Shown: positions 1 to 6,186 of the stretch, piece after piece
How positions within the stretch are numbered: the stretch's first letter is position 1
Layout: every line of letters begins with the position of its first letter
NCBI GenBank assembly: GCA_934636045.1
Contig: CAKTZP010000121.1
Coordinates: forward strand, 1-6,204
Reading direction: 5' to 3'
DNA: 6,204 bases
Origin: an uncultured Oscillospiraceae bacterium
GTDB taxonomy: Bacteria > Bacillota > Clostridia > Oscillospirales > Oscillospiraceae
Notes under the pieces: generated by a model
The model's database searches: none
What the model was told of the DNA's origin: nothing
Seen by the model: the letters and a program-made list of their open reading frames with translations, nothing else
Program-made: the position numbers and the translations under genes

Positions 1-1
1 C

Positions 2-118
2 AGCTACAATCTGCTGATTGTCTATGGCGGCGCGGTGCAGTACATCGCTTACGCCCTGCCGGTGCTGCTGTTGGCGGTGGGAAAGCTGTCTGTCCGCCGC
101 CTTACGCGGAGAAAATAA
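2..118 (+). CDS. C-terminal end of a membrane protein (partial, 5' end outside window)
   Basis: An open frame runs in from the left edge and ends at TAA (116-118), giving 38 residues. The visible part has a hydrophobic stretch (AYALPVLLLAVG) followed by a strongly basic tail ending RRLTRRK. That pattern fits the last transmembrane helix of a polytopic membrane protein with its C-terminus in the cytoplasm, for example a transporter or permease, but the family cannot be named from this fragment. A rho-independent terminator begins 16 bases after the stop, which supports this being a genuine gene end and separates it from the operon downstream. Confidence 0.7.
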   Translation, partial: SYNLLIVYGGAVQYIAYALPVLLLAVGKLSVRRLTRRK

Positions 119-133
119 CCGAACATTCACTCC

Positions 134-167
134 TTGAGAGCTGCTTTTGAGCGGCTCTCAATTTTTT
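134..167 (+). terminator. Rho-independent terminator of the upstream gene
   Basis: An 11-bp stem (134-144 with 151-161, one G-T wobble) closes a TTTTGA loop and is followed at once by six T residues (162-167). This is the canonical form of an intrinsic terminator on the plus strand. It lies 16 bases after the TAA of the upstream membrane-protein gene and insulates the next operon from it. Confidence 0.9.
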
Positions 168-186
168 GGGGAAATTTGTATTTTGG

Positions 187-220
187 GGTGAGAGTTTTTC
201 CGTTTTCCTGTACCTATATT
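187..220 (+). promoter_or_regulatory. Candidate promoter of the two-gene operon
   Basis: The operon needs its own promoter because a terminator lies just upstream. TATATT (215-220) is a fair sigma-A type -10 box, but the hexamer 17 bases upstream (GAGTTT, 192-197) is a poor -35 match. Alternatively, GGTGAGAG (187-194) and TGTACC (209-214) are spaced like the two boxes of an ECF-sigma promoter. The sequence does not decide between them, and the exact boxes are inference. Confidence 0.35.
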
Positions 221-221
221 A

Positions 222-242
222 GTGAAGGGACCTTTCCGTCAC
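222..242 (+). promoter_or_regulatory. Small hairpin in the operon leader
   Basis: GTGAAGG (222-228) can pair with CCGTCAC (236-242) around a 7-base loop, with one A-G mismatch. It would lie at or near the 5' end of the transcript if TATATT at 215-220 is the -10 box, or in the leader otherwise. There is no U-tract, so it is not a terminator. It could be a 5' stabilising stem, or chance. Confidence 0.25.
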
Positions 243-279
243 CCCTTCCGAGCCATGATGAGAGGAGGGTTTCAGAGAC

Positions 280-618
280 ATGTACGATACCGCAAGACGG
301 GTCGCGCTCGTCAAGCAGCGCGTGCGCGGGCACGCCCGCCGGAAGCAGCGGCGCGAGGCAATAAGCCTCTCCGCAGCGTGTATGCTCCTGTGCGCGGCGC
401 TGATGCAGGCAGCGGGCACAGTCATCGGACAGGGACAGTCCGCCGCGCAGGGCAGCTTCGGCGCCATGCTGCTGCGGGAGAATGCAGGCGGCTATGTGCT
501 GGTGGGCGTCGTGACGTTTGCGGCAGCCGTCGTGCTGGTGATCGCCTGTGTGCGGCTGCACGAACGAGGAAAAAGAAAAAACAGCGACAAGGAAAAAGAA
601 AAGGAGAACATGCCATGA
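280..618 (+). CDS. Small two-helix membrane protein of unknown function, first gene of the operon
   Basis: This gene encodes 112 residues. The ATG at 280 is chosen because AGGAGGG (263-269) sits 10 bases upstream. Residues 1-26 form a very basic, probably amphipathic segment (many Arg/Lys). Residues about 27-50 are a first hydrophobic helix, 51-71 a short Gly/Ala/Gln-rich loop, and 72-93 a second hydrophobic helix (YVLVGVVTFAAAVVLVIACV). Residues 94-112 are a charged Lys/Glu tail. By the positive-inside rule both ends should be cytoplasmic and the short loop outside. There is no catalytic or metal-binding motif. The stop overlaps the start of the giant surface-protein gene, so the two are almost certainly co-expressed. 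It could be a small partner in export or anchoring of the giant protein, or a membrane-bound regulator such as an anti-sigma-like protein, but nothing in the sequence proves either. The gene itself is secure; its function is unknown. Confidence 0.85.
   Translation: MYDTARRVALVKQRVRGHARRKQRREAISLSAACMLLCAALMQAAGTVIGQGQSAAQGSFGAMLLRENAGGYVLVGVVTFAAAVVLVIACVRLHERGKRKNSDKEKEKENMP
576..582 (+). other. Possible -1 ribosomal frameshift heptamer (A AAA AAC)
   Basis: Six A residues and a C form a canonical slippery heptamer, and its phase is exact: AAA (577-579) and AAC (580-582) are zero-frame codons 100 and 101 of the small gene. A -1 slip would move ribosomes into the frame of the giant gene, which has no stop between here and its ATG at 615. 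A GAGGA (567-571) lies just upstream, but closer than the usual stimulatory Shine-Dalgarno element, and no clear hairpin follows. The A-run may simply be lysine codons. Confidence 0.3.
601..618 (+). promoter_or_regulatory. Ribosome binding site and ATGA stop-start overlap coupling the two genes
   Basis: AAGGAGA (601-607) lies 7 bases before the ATG at 615. The ATG overlaps the TGA (616-618) of the small gene as ATGA. This arrangement is the classic sign of translational coupling. It fixes the start of the giant protein, because the next residues form a textbook signal peptide. Confidence 0.85.
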
Positions 619-686
619 AAAGAATATTACCCCTTTTATTGATACTTTGCCTGCTTCTCAGCGTCCTGCCGGCGCAGGCGCTGGCC
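615..686 (+). other. Signal peptide of the giant surface protein
   Basis: The first 24 residues have a KR start, a leucine-rich core (ILPLLLILCLLLSVL) and a small-residue cleavage motif ending AQALA before YIGD. This is a standard Sec signal cut by signal peptidase I. There is no lipobox cysteine at the cleavage point, so the protein is not a lipoprotein. Confidence 0.9.
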
Positions 687-3600
687 TACATCGGGGACAT
701 CCTGCCGGTCGACAGCGGAACCGTAAAGCAGGTCACACTGAGCAGCGGGTCGCTCACGCTGCAGAACGACTATCTCCGCGTGATCGCGCGAAAGGACGGC
801 ACGCTCTCGACAGCCCCGGCGGCGGACAGCGCCGACCCCACGGACAGGCAGACGCCGTTCTGCTACTTCGTTACCTATCAGGGCTACGGCTATGACAAGC
901 GGGAGATCTCACACCCGGCAAGTCTGCGCCTGAAAAGCCTGACGTTTGTGAACCGGACGCCGAACGGCGCGGCAAAGGCCATCAGGGCGGACTATGACCT
1001 GACGGTGGCGTTTCCCCAGTTCACCGCTACCGGGACGAACTCCGTTTATTATGAGCTGGTGCAGCTCAAGGAGAACGAGTCGTCCGCCGGAAGCTGGGGC
1101 GTGCTGGTATCTGTGAATAATGTCAAGCTCGACCGGGAGATTGGGGAGTTTCATGAGACGTTAGACTCGGATGTGAACGTTTGGTGGGGCTATACCCTCA
1201 GCGGCTTTACCGGCATGGGGCATACGAACGCTGCGGACAGCCCCGCTGTCAAGATGAGCCGCACCGTCTACAATACCGATACGCAGCAGGTGCTCTCCAC
1301 CGAAAGCTCCGTAATCACAAGCCGGATAGAGGGGCTGCAGACATGGCAGTCCTTCACGCAGGGGCGCGACTGGTGCTACAACTACATCACCGAGGTCTAT
1401 GTGGACGGCTATGCCTGGGCCAATCCCTTTGTGGGGCTGTCAGGATACTACAGAAGCAGCACCCTCAAGGCCTATCTGCCGGACACGGTCAGCGTGACGC
1501 CGGCCAGCCGCCCCGCCGACACCCGCGTGGAGTGCGAGAACGACGTGGGGCTTGTCTTCCCGGGCGACACCGATCTGGAGAACAACCAGCGCTTCCTCTG
1601 GGGCTTCCGCAATCTGGTGAAGGAAGAGAGTGCCATTCCCACCAAGCCGGATCAGGTCGATCCCACCATCTACGCCCAGCGGCTGGCGGTCTTTGCCAGG
1701 GGAAACGGTGTGACGGTGCTGCCTGTGCCGGATAATAAAGCACTGTCGGTACTGAAGCTGATATACGGCGACCCCATCACCTTTATCAGCGGCGACTATG
1801 AGAGCAAAAACGGTACGGAGTTCGTCTTCACCGGCGGCGCTGCGCTGCTCTCGCCCTCCGTGACGGCGACATGGGACAAGGGGAGCGGCAGCCTTGTCAT
1901 CAAAATGGACGGAACGGTGGAGCAGAGGGGCGTGCACCTGAGCGCGCCGAGCTTCAAGTTCTATCAGCCGAAAAGCGGCGCGGAGAACGACCTGAGGATT
2001 AAACTCACAAAGGACGGCTTCGTCTTCGAGATCGACCCCGAAAAGAATGCCGCCATCGTCTATGTGGACATTCCCTATGCCACGGTGAAGCTGGAGCAGG
2101 CGTCCGCCGACGCAGCGGGAAACCTTGTCTTCCGCGGCGATATCGGGTTCCAGACCATCTTTGAGGGCGCGGAATTCTCCCTGAAAAAGCTGGGCTACGG
2201 CTTAAACGAGAAAAAGGAATTCAAGGTCAACGGCGTGCATGCCACGGGAAGCTTTGACACCGCAAAGCTGCTGGCGCTGGAGCTGGCAAAGGTAGAGGGC
2301 GAGGTCAACACCTTCAAAGGAGAGGAGCGCTACGCCTTCAGTCTGGAGCTGAACGCCTTCGACCTGTTTGAGACAGAGGCGACGCTGGCGCTGGAGCGCA
2401 GCAAGAAGAACGGCAGCCTGATCCCCGATGAGCTGTACTTCTACGTTGCGGCAAGCCCCGGCATCCCTCTCATCCCGCCCATCCCCGTCGGACAGCTCAA
2501 CGGCGGCGGCGCGGGCTTCAAGGATCTGGCAAAAACGGTGAACGGCGACTACTTCGCCATCCCGCCGCTCAAGCTGCGCGGCACGCTGAAGGGCACCTAT
2601 CTCCACCTCATCGAGGCCAAGGGGGACGTCGTGCTCGGCCCCAGCGAGATCTCCCTCACGGCGTCGGATGTGCAGCTTGTGGGCACAAACGCGTCTGTTA
2701 TCAGCAGCTTCGGCTATTCCCTCAAGCTTAACGGGCAGGAGCGCAATTACAAGGGCCAGACCTACAAGGGCATCTACTTCTCCGGCTCGAAGGCGCTCAA
2801 GCTCAATCTGCCGAATAACACCCTCGATGTGATCGTTCTGGATACCTCCATCGAGCTGGGTGCCTTCGGCGGCGTGAACGCGGCGAAGGATCGCGTATAC
2901 CTCGGCGTGGGCGCCAACGGCATCGTCAGGGGCAGGATTCAGGTTCCGAAGGATGTGCCCATCGTCGGCGGCCTCAAGCTCGCCAGCACGGACATCAACC
3001 TTGTCGTGGGCGGGCAGTCCACCGCTCCCATTCGGGGCGTCAGCGTCAACGAGGGCATGAAGCAGGCGTTTCAAAATGCCGACATCTACCTCGGCGCGAT
3101 GTTTGAGGTGGATGCCAAGATCATCGATGTGCGGGTTTGGGTGCTGGTGCCGCAGATCGTGCAGACCAACTTCCGCCGGGGCGGCGGCTGGGATGTCGAA
3201 CATAGATGGATCCACAAGCTGCCCGCATGGAATTGGGAGGATCACGGCGTGACGCCGATCGTGCCCGGCAACGCGACGACGGAGGACAACGCCCTCCGCG
3301 CTCCCGCTGCGCCAATGGCGCTGCATTCCAAGGCCGACCTTACGGTGACGGCCGAGCCGGACAATACCCCGTATATCGTGCTGGCCTTTGCCGATACCGT
3401 CACCGAGGAGCAGATCCAAAACGCCCTGACGGTCACAAAGGACGGCAATGCCGTCCCCATCCACTGGATCGCCAACGATGAGGATATCGACCCCAACGCC
3501 GCCATTAACGCGACGACCGTCGGCGGCATGAAGAAGGCGACAGACGACGGCAAGACCTACCGCATGGCCATCCTGCGGCTGCAAAACGGCGGCACCTATT

Positions 3601-5882
3601 CCGTCGACGCAGGCGAGCTGACCTTCTCTGACGAGGAGGGCTTTGCTGTCGAGCCGAGCGAGAAGCTGGAGCTGACAAAGAGCGGCAGCACTCTCTCCGG
3701 CGAGGTAAAGTACCCCGCGGAGAACACGTCCTATGTGCTGCGCACCTATCTGGGCGGCGCCGAGGGCGAGGCGGACTACCTGATCGATGAGCAGGAGGTG
3801 GAAAATCCCGCGCAGCTCTCGGTCAGCCTTCCGCAGAGCGGTGCGCTGGTGCCCACGGGCGAATACTATGTGACCTCCTTCCTGATGACGGAAAAGACGT
3901 TCGCCCTTGAGGACGGCGGCACGGAGACGGCGCTGATGGTTGTCGGCAGCCGCCAATTCAGCGACCCGATCTCGTATACAAACACCAGCCAGCCCGACGC
4001 TCCTGCAAGCGCCGCTTTGGAATTCACCGGCAACGAGGTGCTGCAGGGCACCTGGGCTGCCGTGGAAAACGCGGACGGTTACCGCGTGCGGGTCTATCAG
4101 GAGGAAAACGGCAGCTGGAGCGACACCGGCTTCGGCTATGATCTGGACAAGAACACCTCCTCCGTCGACATGGCGCTGACCGTGGGCGGAGAGGAGACGG
4201 AGGCCTCCAAAAATCTGCCGGCGAACAAAAGCTATAAGATCGGCGTGAGCGCCTACAGAACCATTGAGGGCGGAAAGTACTACAGCACAGAGGCCATGTC
4301 TGACGGCACGTTCCTTCCGGAATACACGCCTCTGAGCATTTCCCTTGAAGTGGACGGCAAAAAGTGTGAGCCGGACGAGTACGGCGTCTCCCATGCCTAT
4401 GTGGGCGGCGACGGCGGCTTCCTTTCCGTGACCTGCGCCGAGGCGGACAGCATTACGGTCACGCGCATGGACACCGGCGCAGAGGTCGAGAGGGACCCCC
4501 TCAACCCGGACAGCAGCTTTGTCCTCCCCGACTTTACCGGCAGCCTTATGCTGCGGGTGAAGGCCGCCAAGGGCAGGGATGTGACCGACGCCTTCCTGCT
4601 GGTAAGCGTGGATGAGACGCCGCCGGTGCTCACGCTCTCCGACCCGGTGTTTTTTGCTGACCGGGATACCGGCGAGTATACCATCACCGGTACGGCGGAC
4701 GCAGGCAGTCTGATCCTCTATGGCAGAAATGAGAGTGTCTACGCCGCAGGCGACGGGAGCTTTACCATTCCCGGCACGCTGGAGGAGGGAAACAGCGCGG
4801 TCCTCTCCCTCTCCGCGCAGGACAGCGTGGGCAATCAATCCGCGACGCAGTTTGCGCTGGTGGTACGGCAGGCGGCGGAGTACACCGTCACCGTGACCGG
4901 CAGCGAAAACGGCACGGCCTCGGCCTCCCATGAGAAGGCTGCTGCCGGCACGGAGATCACCCTGACCGCCGCGCCGGACGCCGGCTTCCGACTCAAGCAG
5001 TGGCAGGTCGTATCTCCGGCGGAGCTTGTCATTACCAACGACAGGTTCCTCATGCCGGAGGCCGATGTGGAGATCAAGGCCATTTTTGAGGCGGTCGCGC
5101 CCGCTGAGTTCACCGTCACCTTTGACGGTAACGGCGGCACGCCCTCCGTCGGCAGCATGACCACCGCCGGTCAGAGGCTGGCCTCGCTGCCCACAGCCTC
5201 CCGCAGCGGCTACCGCTTCGACGGCTGGTACACCGAAAAGAGCGGCGGCACGAAAATCACGACGGCGACCGTTTTCTCCGCAAATACCACCGTGTATGCA
5301 GGCTGGCGCGCAGAAACCCCGAATCCCTTCACCGATGTTTCCGAAAAGGATTGGTTCTGCGGCGACGTTCTGTTCGTCTATGAAAACGGGCTGATGCTCG
5401 GCACGGGCAATGCGCAATTCCGTCCGCAGGGGACGGCGACGCGCGGGATGATGGCGACCATTTTCTGGCGCATGGAGGGCAGCCCCGCGCCGAAGAGCAA
5501 GCCCGGCTTTGCCGATGTGCCGGCCGGAAGATGGTACGCCGACGCAGTTGCTTGGACGGCGGAAAACGGCATCTTTGTGGGCTATGGCGAAAACAAATTC
5601 GGCCCGGACGATCCCATTACCCGCGAGCAGCTTGCAACCATCTTCTTCCGCTACGCAGACTACAAGGGCTGCGATATGACCGCCAAGGGGACGCTTGACA
5701 GGTTCCGGGACGCGGCCAAGGTCTCGGATTACGCAAGGGCGGCAATGCAGTGGGCAGTCGGCAGCGGCCTGATTCAGGGAAAGCCCGACGATGTGCTTGA
5801 TCCGCAGGGCACGGCGACCCGCGCGGAGATCGCTGCCATTCTTCACAGCTACCTTAAAAAGCATGCACTGACGCAGACCTAA
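615..5882 (+). CDS. Giant exported surface protein with Ig-like, InlB-type and three SLH modules
   Basis: This gene encodes 1755 residues. The start at 615 has a good Shine-Dalgarno site and gives a signal peptide (residues 1-24). Residues 25 to about 885 are a long beta-strand-rich region that I cannot assign. It contains an aromatic patch (VNVWWGYTLSGFTGMGH, from about 187) and a Pro/Gly stretch (GIPLIPPIPVGQLNGGGAGF, 616-635). Residues about 890-1122 look like one or two further beta domains. Residues 1123-1236 resemble a fibronectin type III fold, and 1333-1418 a bacterial Ig-like domain (ETPPVLTL, then DSVGNQS). Residues 1423-1493 match the divergent InlB B-repeat type and 1499-1565 the Listeria-Bacteroides (Flg_new) repeat. 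Residues 1570-1747 hold three SLH modules. The protein should be secreted and held on the wall through secondary polysaccharide. There is no enzyme signature, LPXTG or membrane anchor. Adhesion, matrix or glycan binding is plausible but inferred. The mature chain has only seven cysteines. Confidence 0.93.
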   Translation: MKRILPLLLILCLLLSVLPAQALAYIGDILPVDSGTVKQVTLSSGSLTLQNDYLRVIARKDGTLSTAPAADSADPTDRQTPFCYFVTYQGYGYDKREISHPASLRLKSLTFVNRTPNGAAKAIRADYDLTVAFPQFTATGTNSVYYELVQLKENESSAGSWGVLVSVNNVKLDREIGEFHETLDSDVNVWWGYTLSGFTGMGHTNAADSPAVKMSRTVYNTDTQQVLSTESSVITSRIEGLQTWQSFTQGRDWCYNYITEVYVDGYAWANPFVGLSGYYRSSTLKAYLPDTVSVTPASRPADTRVECENDVGLVFPGDTDLENNQRFLWGFRNLVKEESAIPTKPDQVDPTIYAQRLAVFARGNGVTVLPVPDNKALSVLKLIYGDPITFISGDYESKNGTEFVFTGGAALLSPSVTATWDKGSGSLVIKMDGTVEQRGVHLSAPSFKFYQPKSGAENDLRIKLTKDGFVFEIDPEKNAAIVYVDIPYATVKLEQASADAAGNLVFRGDIGFQTIFEGAEFSLKKLGYGLNEKKEFKVNGVHATGSFDTAKLLALELAKVEGEVNTFKGEERYAFSLELNAFDLFETEATLALERSKKNGSLIPDELYFYVAASPGIPLIPPIPVGQLNGGGAGFKDLAKTVNGDYFAIPPLKLRGTLKGTYLHLIEAKGDVVLGPSEISLTASDVQLVGTNASVISSFGYSLKLNGQERNYKGQTYKGIYFSGSKALKLNLPNNTLDVIVLDTSIELGAFGGVNAAKDRVYLGVGANGIVRGRIQVPKDVPIVGGLKLASTDINLVVGGQSTAPIRGVSVNEGMKQAFQNADIYLGAMFEVDAKIIDVRVWVLVPQIVQTNFRRGGGWDVEHRWIHKLPAWNWEDHGVTPIVPGNATTEDNALRAPAAPMALHSKADLTVTAEPDNTPYIVLAFADTVTEEQIQNALTVTKDGNAVPIHWIANDEDIDPNAAINATTVGGMKKATDDGKTYRMAILRLQNGGTYSVDAGELTFSDEEGFAVEPSEKLELTKSGSTLSGEVKYPAENTSYVLRTYLGGAEGEADYLIDEQEVENPAQLSVSLPQSGALVPTGEYYVTSFLMTEKTFALEDGGTETALMVVGSRQFSDPISYTNTSQPDAPASAALEFTGNEVLQGTWAAVENADGYRVRVYQEENGSWSDTGFGYDLDKNTSSVDMALTVGGEETEASKNLPANKSYKIGVSAYRTIEGGKYYSTEAMSDGTFLPEYTPLSISLEVDGKKCEPDEYGVSHAYVGGDGGFLSVTCAEADSITVTRMDTGAEVERDPLNPDSSFVLPDFTGSLMLRVKAAKGRDVTDAFLLVSVDETPPVLTLSDPVFFADRDTGEYTITGTADAGSLILYGRNESVYAAGDGSFTIPGTLEEGNSAVLSLSAQDSVGNQSATQFALVVRQAAEYTVTVTGSENGTASASHEKAAAGTEITLTAAPDAGFRLKQWQVVSPAELVITNDRFLMPEADVEIKAIFEAVAPAEFTVTFDGNGGTPSVGSMTTAGQRLASLPTASRSGYRFDGWYTEKSGGTKITTATVFSANTTVYAGWRAETPNPFTDVSEKDWFCGDVLFVYENGLMLGTGNAQFRPQGTATRGMMATIFWRMEGSPAPKSKPGFADVPAGRWYADAVAWTAENGIFVGYGENKFGPDDPITREQLATIFFRYADYKGCDMTAKGTLDRFRDAAKVSDYARAAMQWAVGSGLIQGKPDDVLDPQGTATRAEIAAILHSYLKKHALTQT
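4881..5309 (+). other. Two different InlB-type beta repeats in the stalk
   Basis: Residues 1423-1493 (YTVTVTGSENGTAS, then GTEITLTAAPDAGFRLKQW and a MPEADVEIKAIF end) follow the divergent InlB B-repeat pattern. Residues 1499-1565 (FTVTFDGNGGTPSVGS, then GYRFDGWYTE and NTTVYAGW) follow the Listeria-Bacteroides repeat pattern. Both are small beta domains often stacked just before wall-anchoring modules, where they act as spacers or as binding units. Confidence 0.85.
5322..5855 (+). other. Three C-terminal SLH cell-wall anchoring modules
   Basis: Residues 1570-1747 contain three S-layer homology modules: FTDVSEKDW with TRGMMATIFWR; FADVPAGRWYADAVAW with TREQLATIFFR; and FRDAAKVSDYARAAMQW with TRAEIAAILHS. 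A triple SLH set binds pyruvylated secondary cell-wall polysaccharide in the well-studied Bacillus and Paenibacillus proteins. Only the third module keeps the exact TRAE core; the first two have TRGM and TREQ. Confidence 0.95.
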
Positions 5883-5928
5883 GCGCCCGGCGGCCTGGCG
5901 GGCGATCCGCCCGCGCCCCATTCCCCCT

Positions 5929-5966
5929 AAAAAAGGACGGCTGTTCTTTCAAAGAACAGCCGTCCT
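5929..5966 (-). terminator. Strong stem-loop terminator reading on the minus strand
   Basis: A 16-bp inverted repeat (5934-5949 with 5951-5966, one base between, so the innermost pairs open into the loop) is preceded on the plus strand by six A residues (5929-5934). On the minus strand the stem is therefore followed by a U-tract, the form of an intrinsic terminator for transcription arriving from the right. On the plus strand CAGACTGTC follows the stem with no U-tract, so it would stop the giant gene's transcript less efficiently, though the stem could still define or protect its 3' end. Confidence 0.8.
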
Positions 5967-6186
5967 CAGACTGTCAAAAAAGTCCGTAACCGTCAAAATC
6001 AGTTCATTATTTCATGGTTTTTGCCTTCTGCGTCTTGATTCGTAAAAGCAGAGTATTCCAAACGATATCGTCTAAAAAATAGCTTGCTTCGCAAGAATTT
6101 TGACTTCCTGCGCAACTCACGCCCTACCGTACCTTTGTACGCCGACGGGCGTGAGTTGCTTGTCTTCCGAACTTTTTTGCAGTCTG
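5967..6186. repeat. Element of about 220 bp bounded by near-perfect inverted repeats
   Basis: The left arm (5967-5986, CAGACTGTCAAAAAAGTCCG) is the reverse complement of the right arm (6168-6186) apart from one mismatch and one missing base. Inside lie GTCAAAAT (5992-5999) paired with ATTTTGAC (6097-6104), a short CTTGC-TTC-GCAAG hairpin (6083-6095), a 10-bp palindrome (6062-6071) and a large hairpin (6112-6159). No transposase is encoded. It resembles a dispersed intergenic repeat of MITE type or a structured RNA locus, and this window cannot decide which. Together with the terminator on its left it accounts for most of the gene-free stretch from 5883 to the right edge. Confidence 0.5.
6112..6159. 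repeat. Two-tier hairpin with a 13-bp perfect stem
   Basis: GCAACTCACGCCC (6112-6124) pairs perfectly with GGGCGTGAGTTGC (6147-6159). Within the loop, CGTAC (6128-6132) pairs with GTACG (6137-6141) around CTTT. No T-run adjoins the stem on either strand; the nearest on the plus strand is 13 bases away. It is therefore not a normal intrinsic terminator and looks more like a structural part of the surrounding repeat or an RNA. Confidence 0.7.

Noticed and set aside
134..364. Plus-strand 76-residue open frame across the terminator and leader
   Set aside because: It spans the intrinsic terminator stem and the probable promoter, has no plausible ribosome binding site, and its translation looks non-coding.
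214..561. Minus-strand open frames opposite the small gene
   Set aside because: They are antisense to a gene with a strong ribosome binding site and clear membrane helices. Their translations are His/Arg/Cys-rich shadows.
222..614. In-frame upstream extension of the giant gene beginning at a GTG
   Set aside because: It would place 131 arginine-rich residues before a perfect signal peptide, overlaps the better-supported small gene in another frame, and lacks a good ribosome binding site. The ATG at 615 has one.
5898..5914. GC-rich 6-bp hairpin just after the giant gene's stop codon
   Set aside because: The stem is short and no T-run follows it, so it cannot be called a terminator. Such pairs are common in GC-rich sequence.
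2202..5921. Minus-strand open frame of 1239 codons lying antisense to the surface-protein gene
   Set aside because: It is antisense to an unmistakable signal-peptide-to-SLH protein. Its translation is rich in Arg, Ala, Gly, His and Val with no domain texture, as expected when GC-rich codons are read backwards. It also lacks a convincing ribosome binding site.
6083..6095. Short CTTGC-TTC-GCAAG hairpin with a T-run on its minus-strand side
   Set aside because: The stem is only 5 bp, too weak for an independent terminator call. It is treated as part of the surrounding repeat element.
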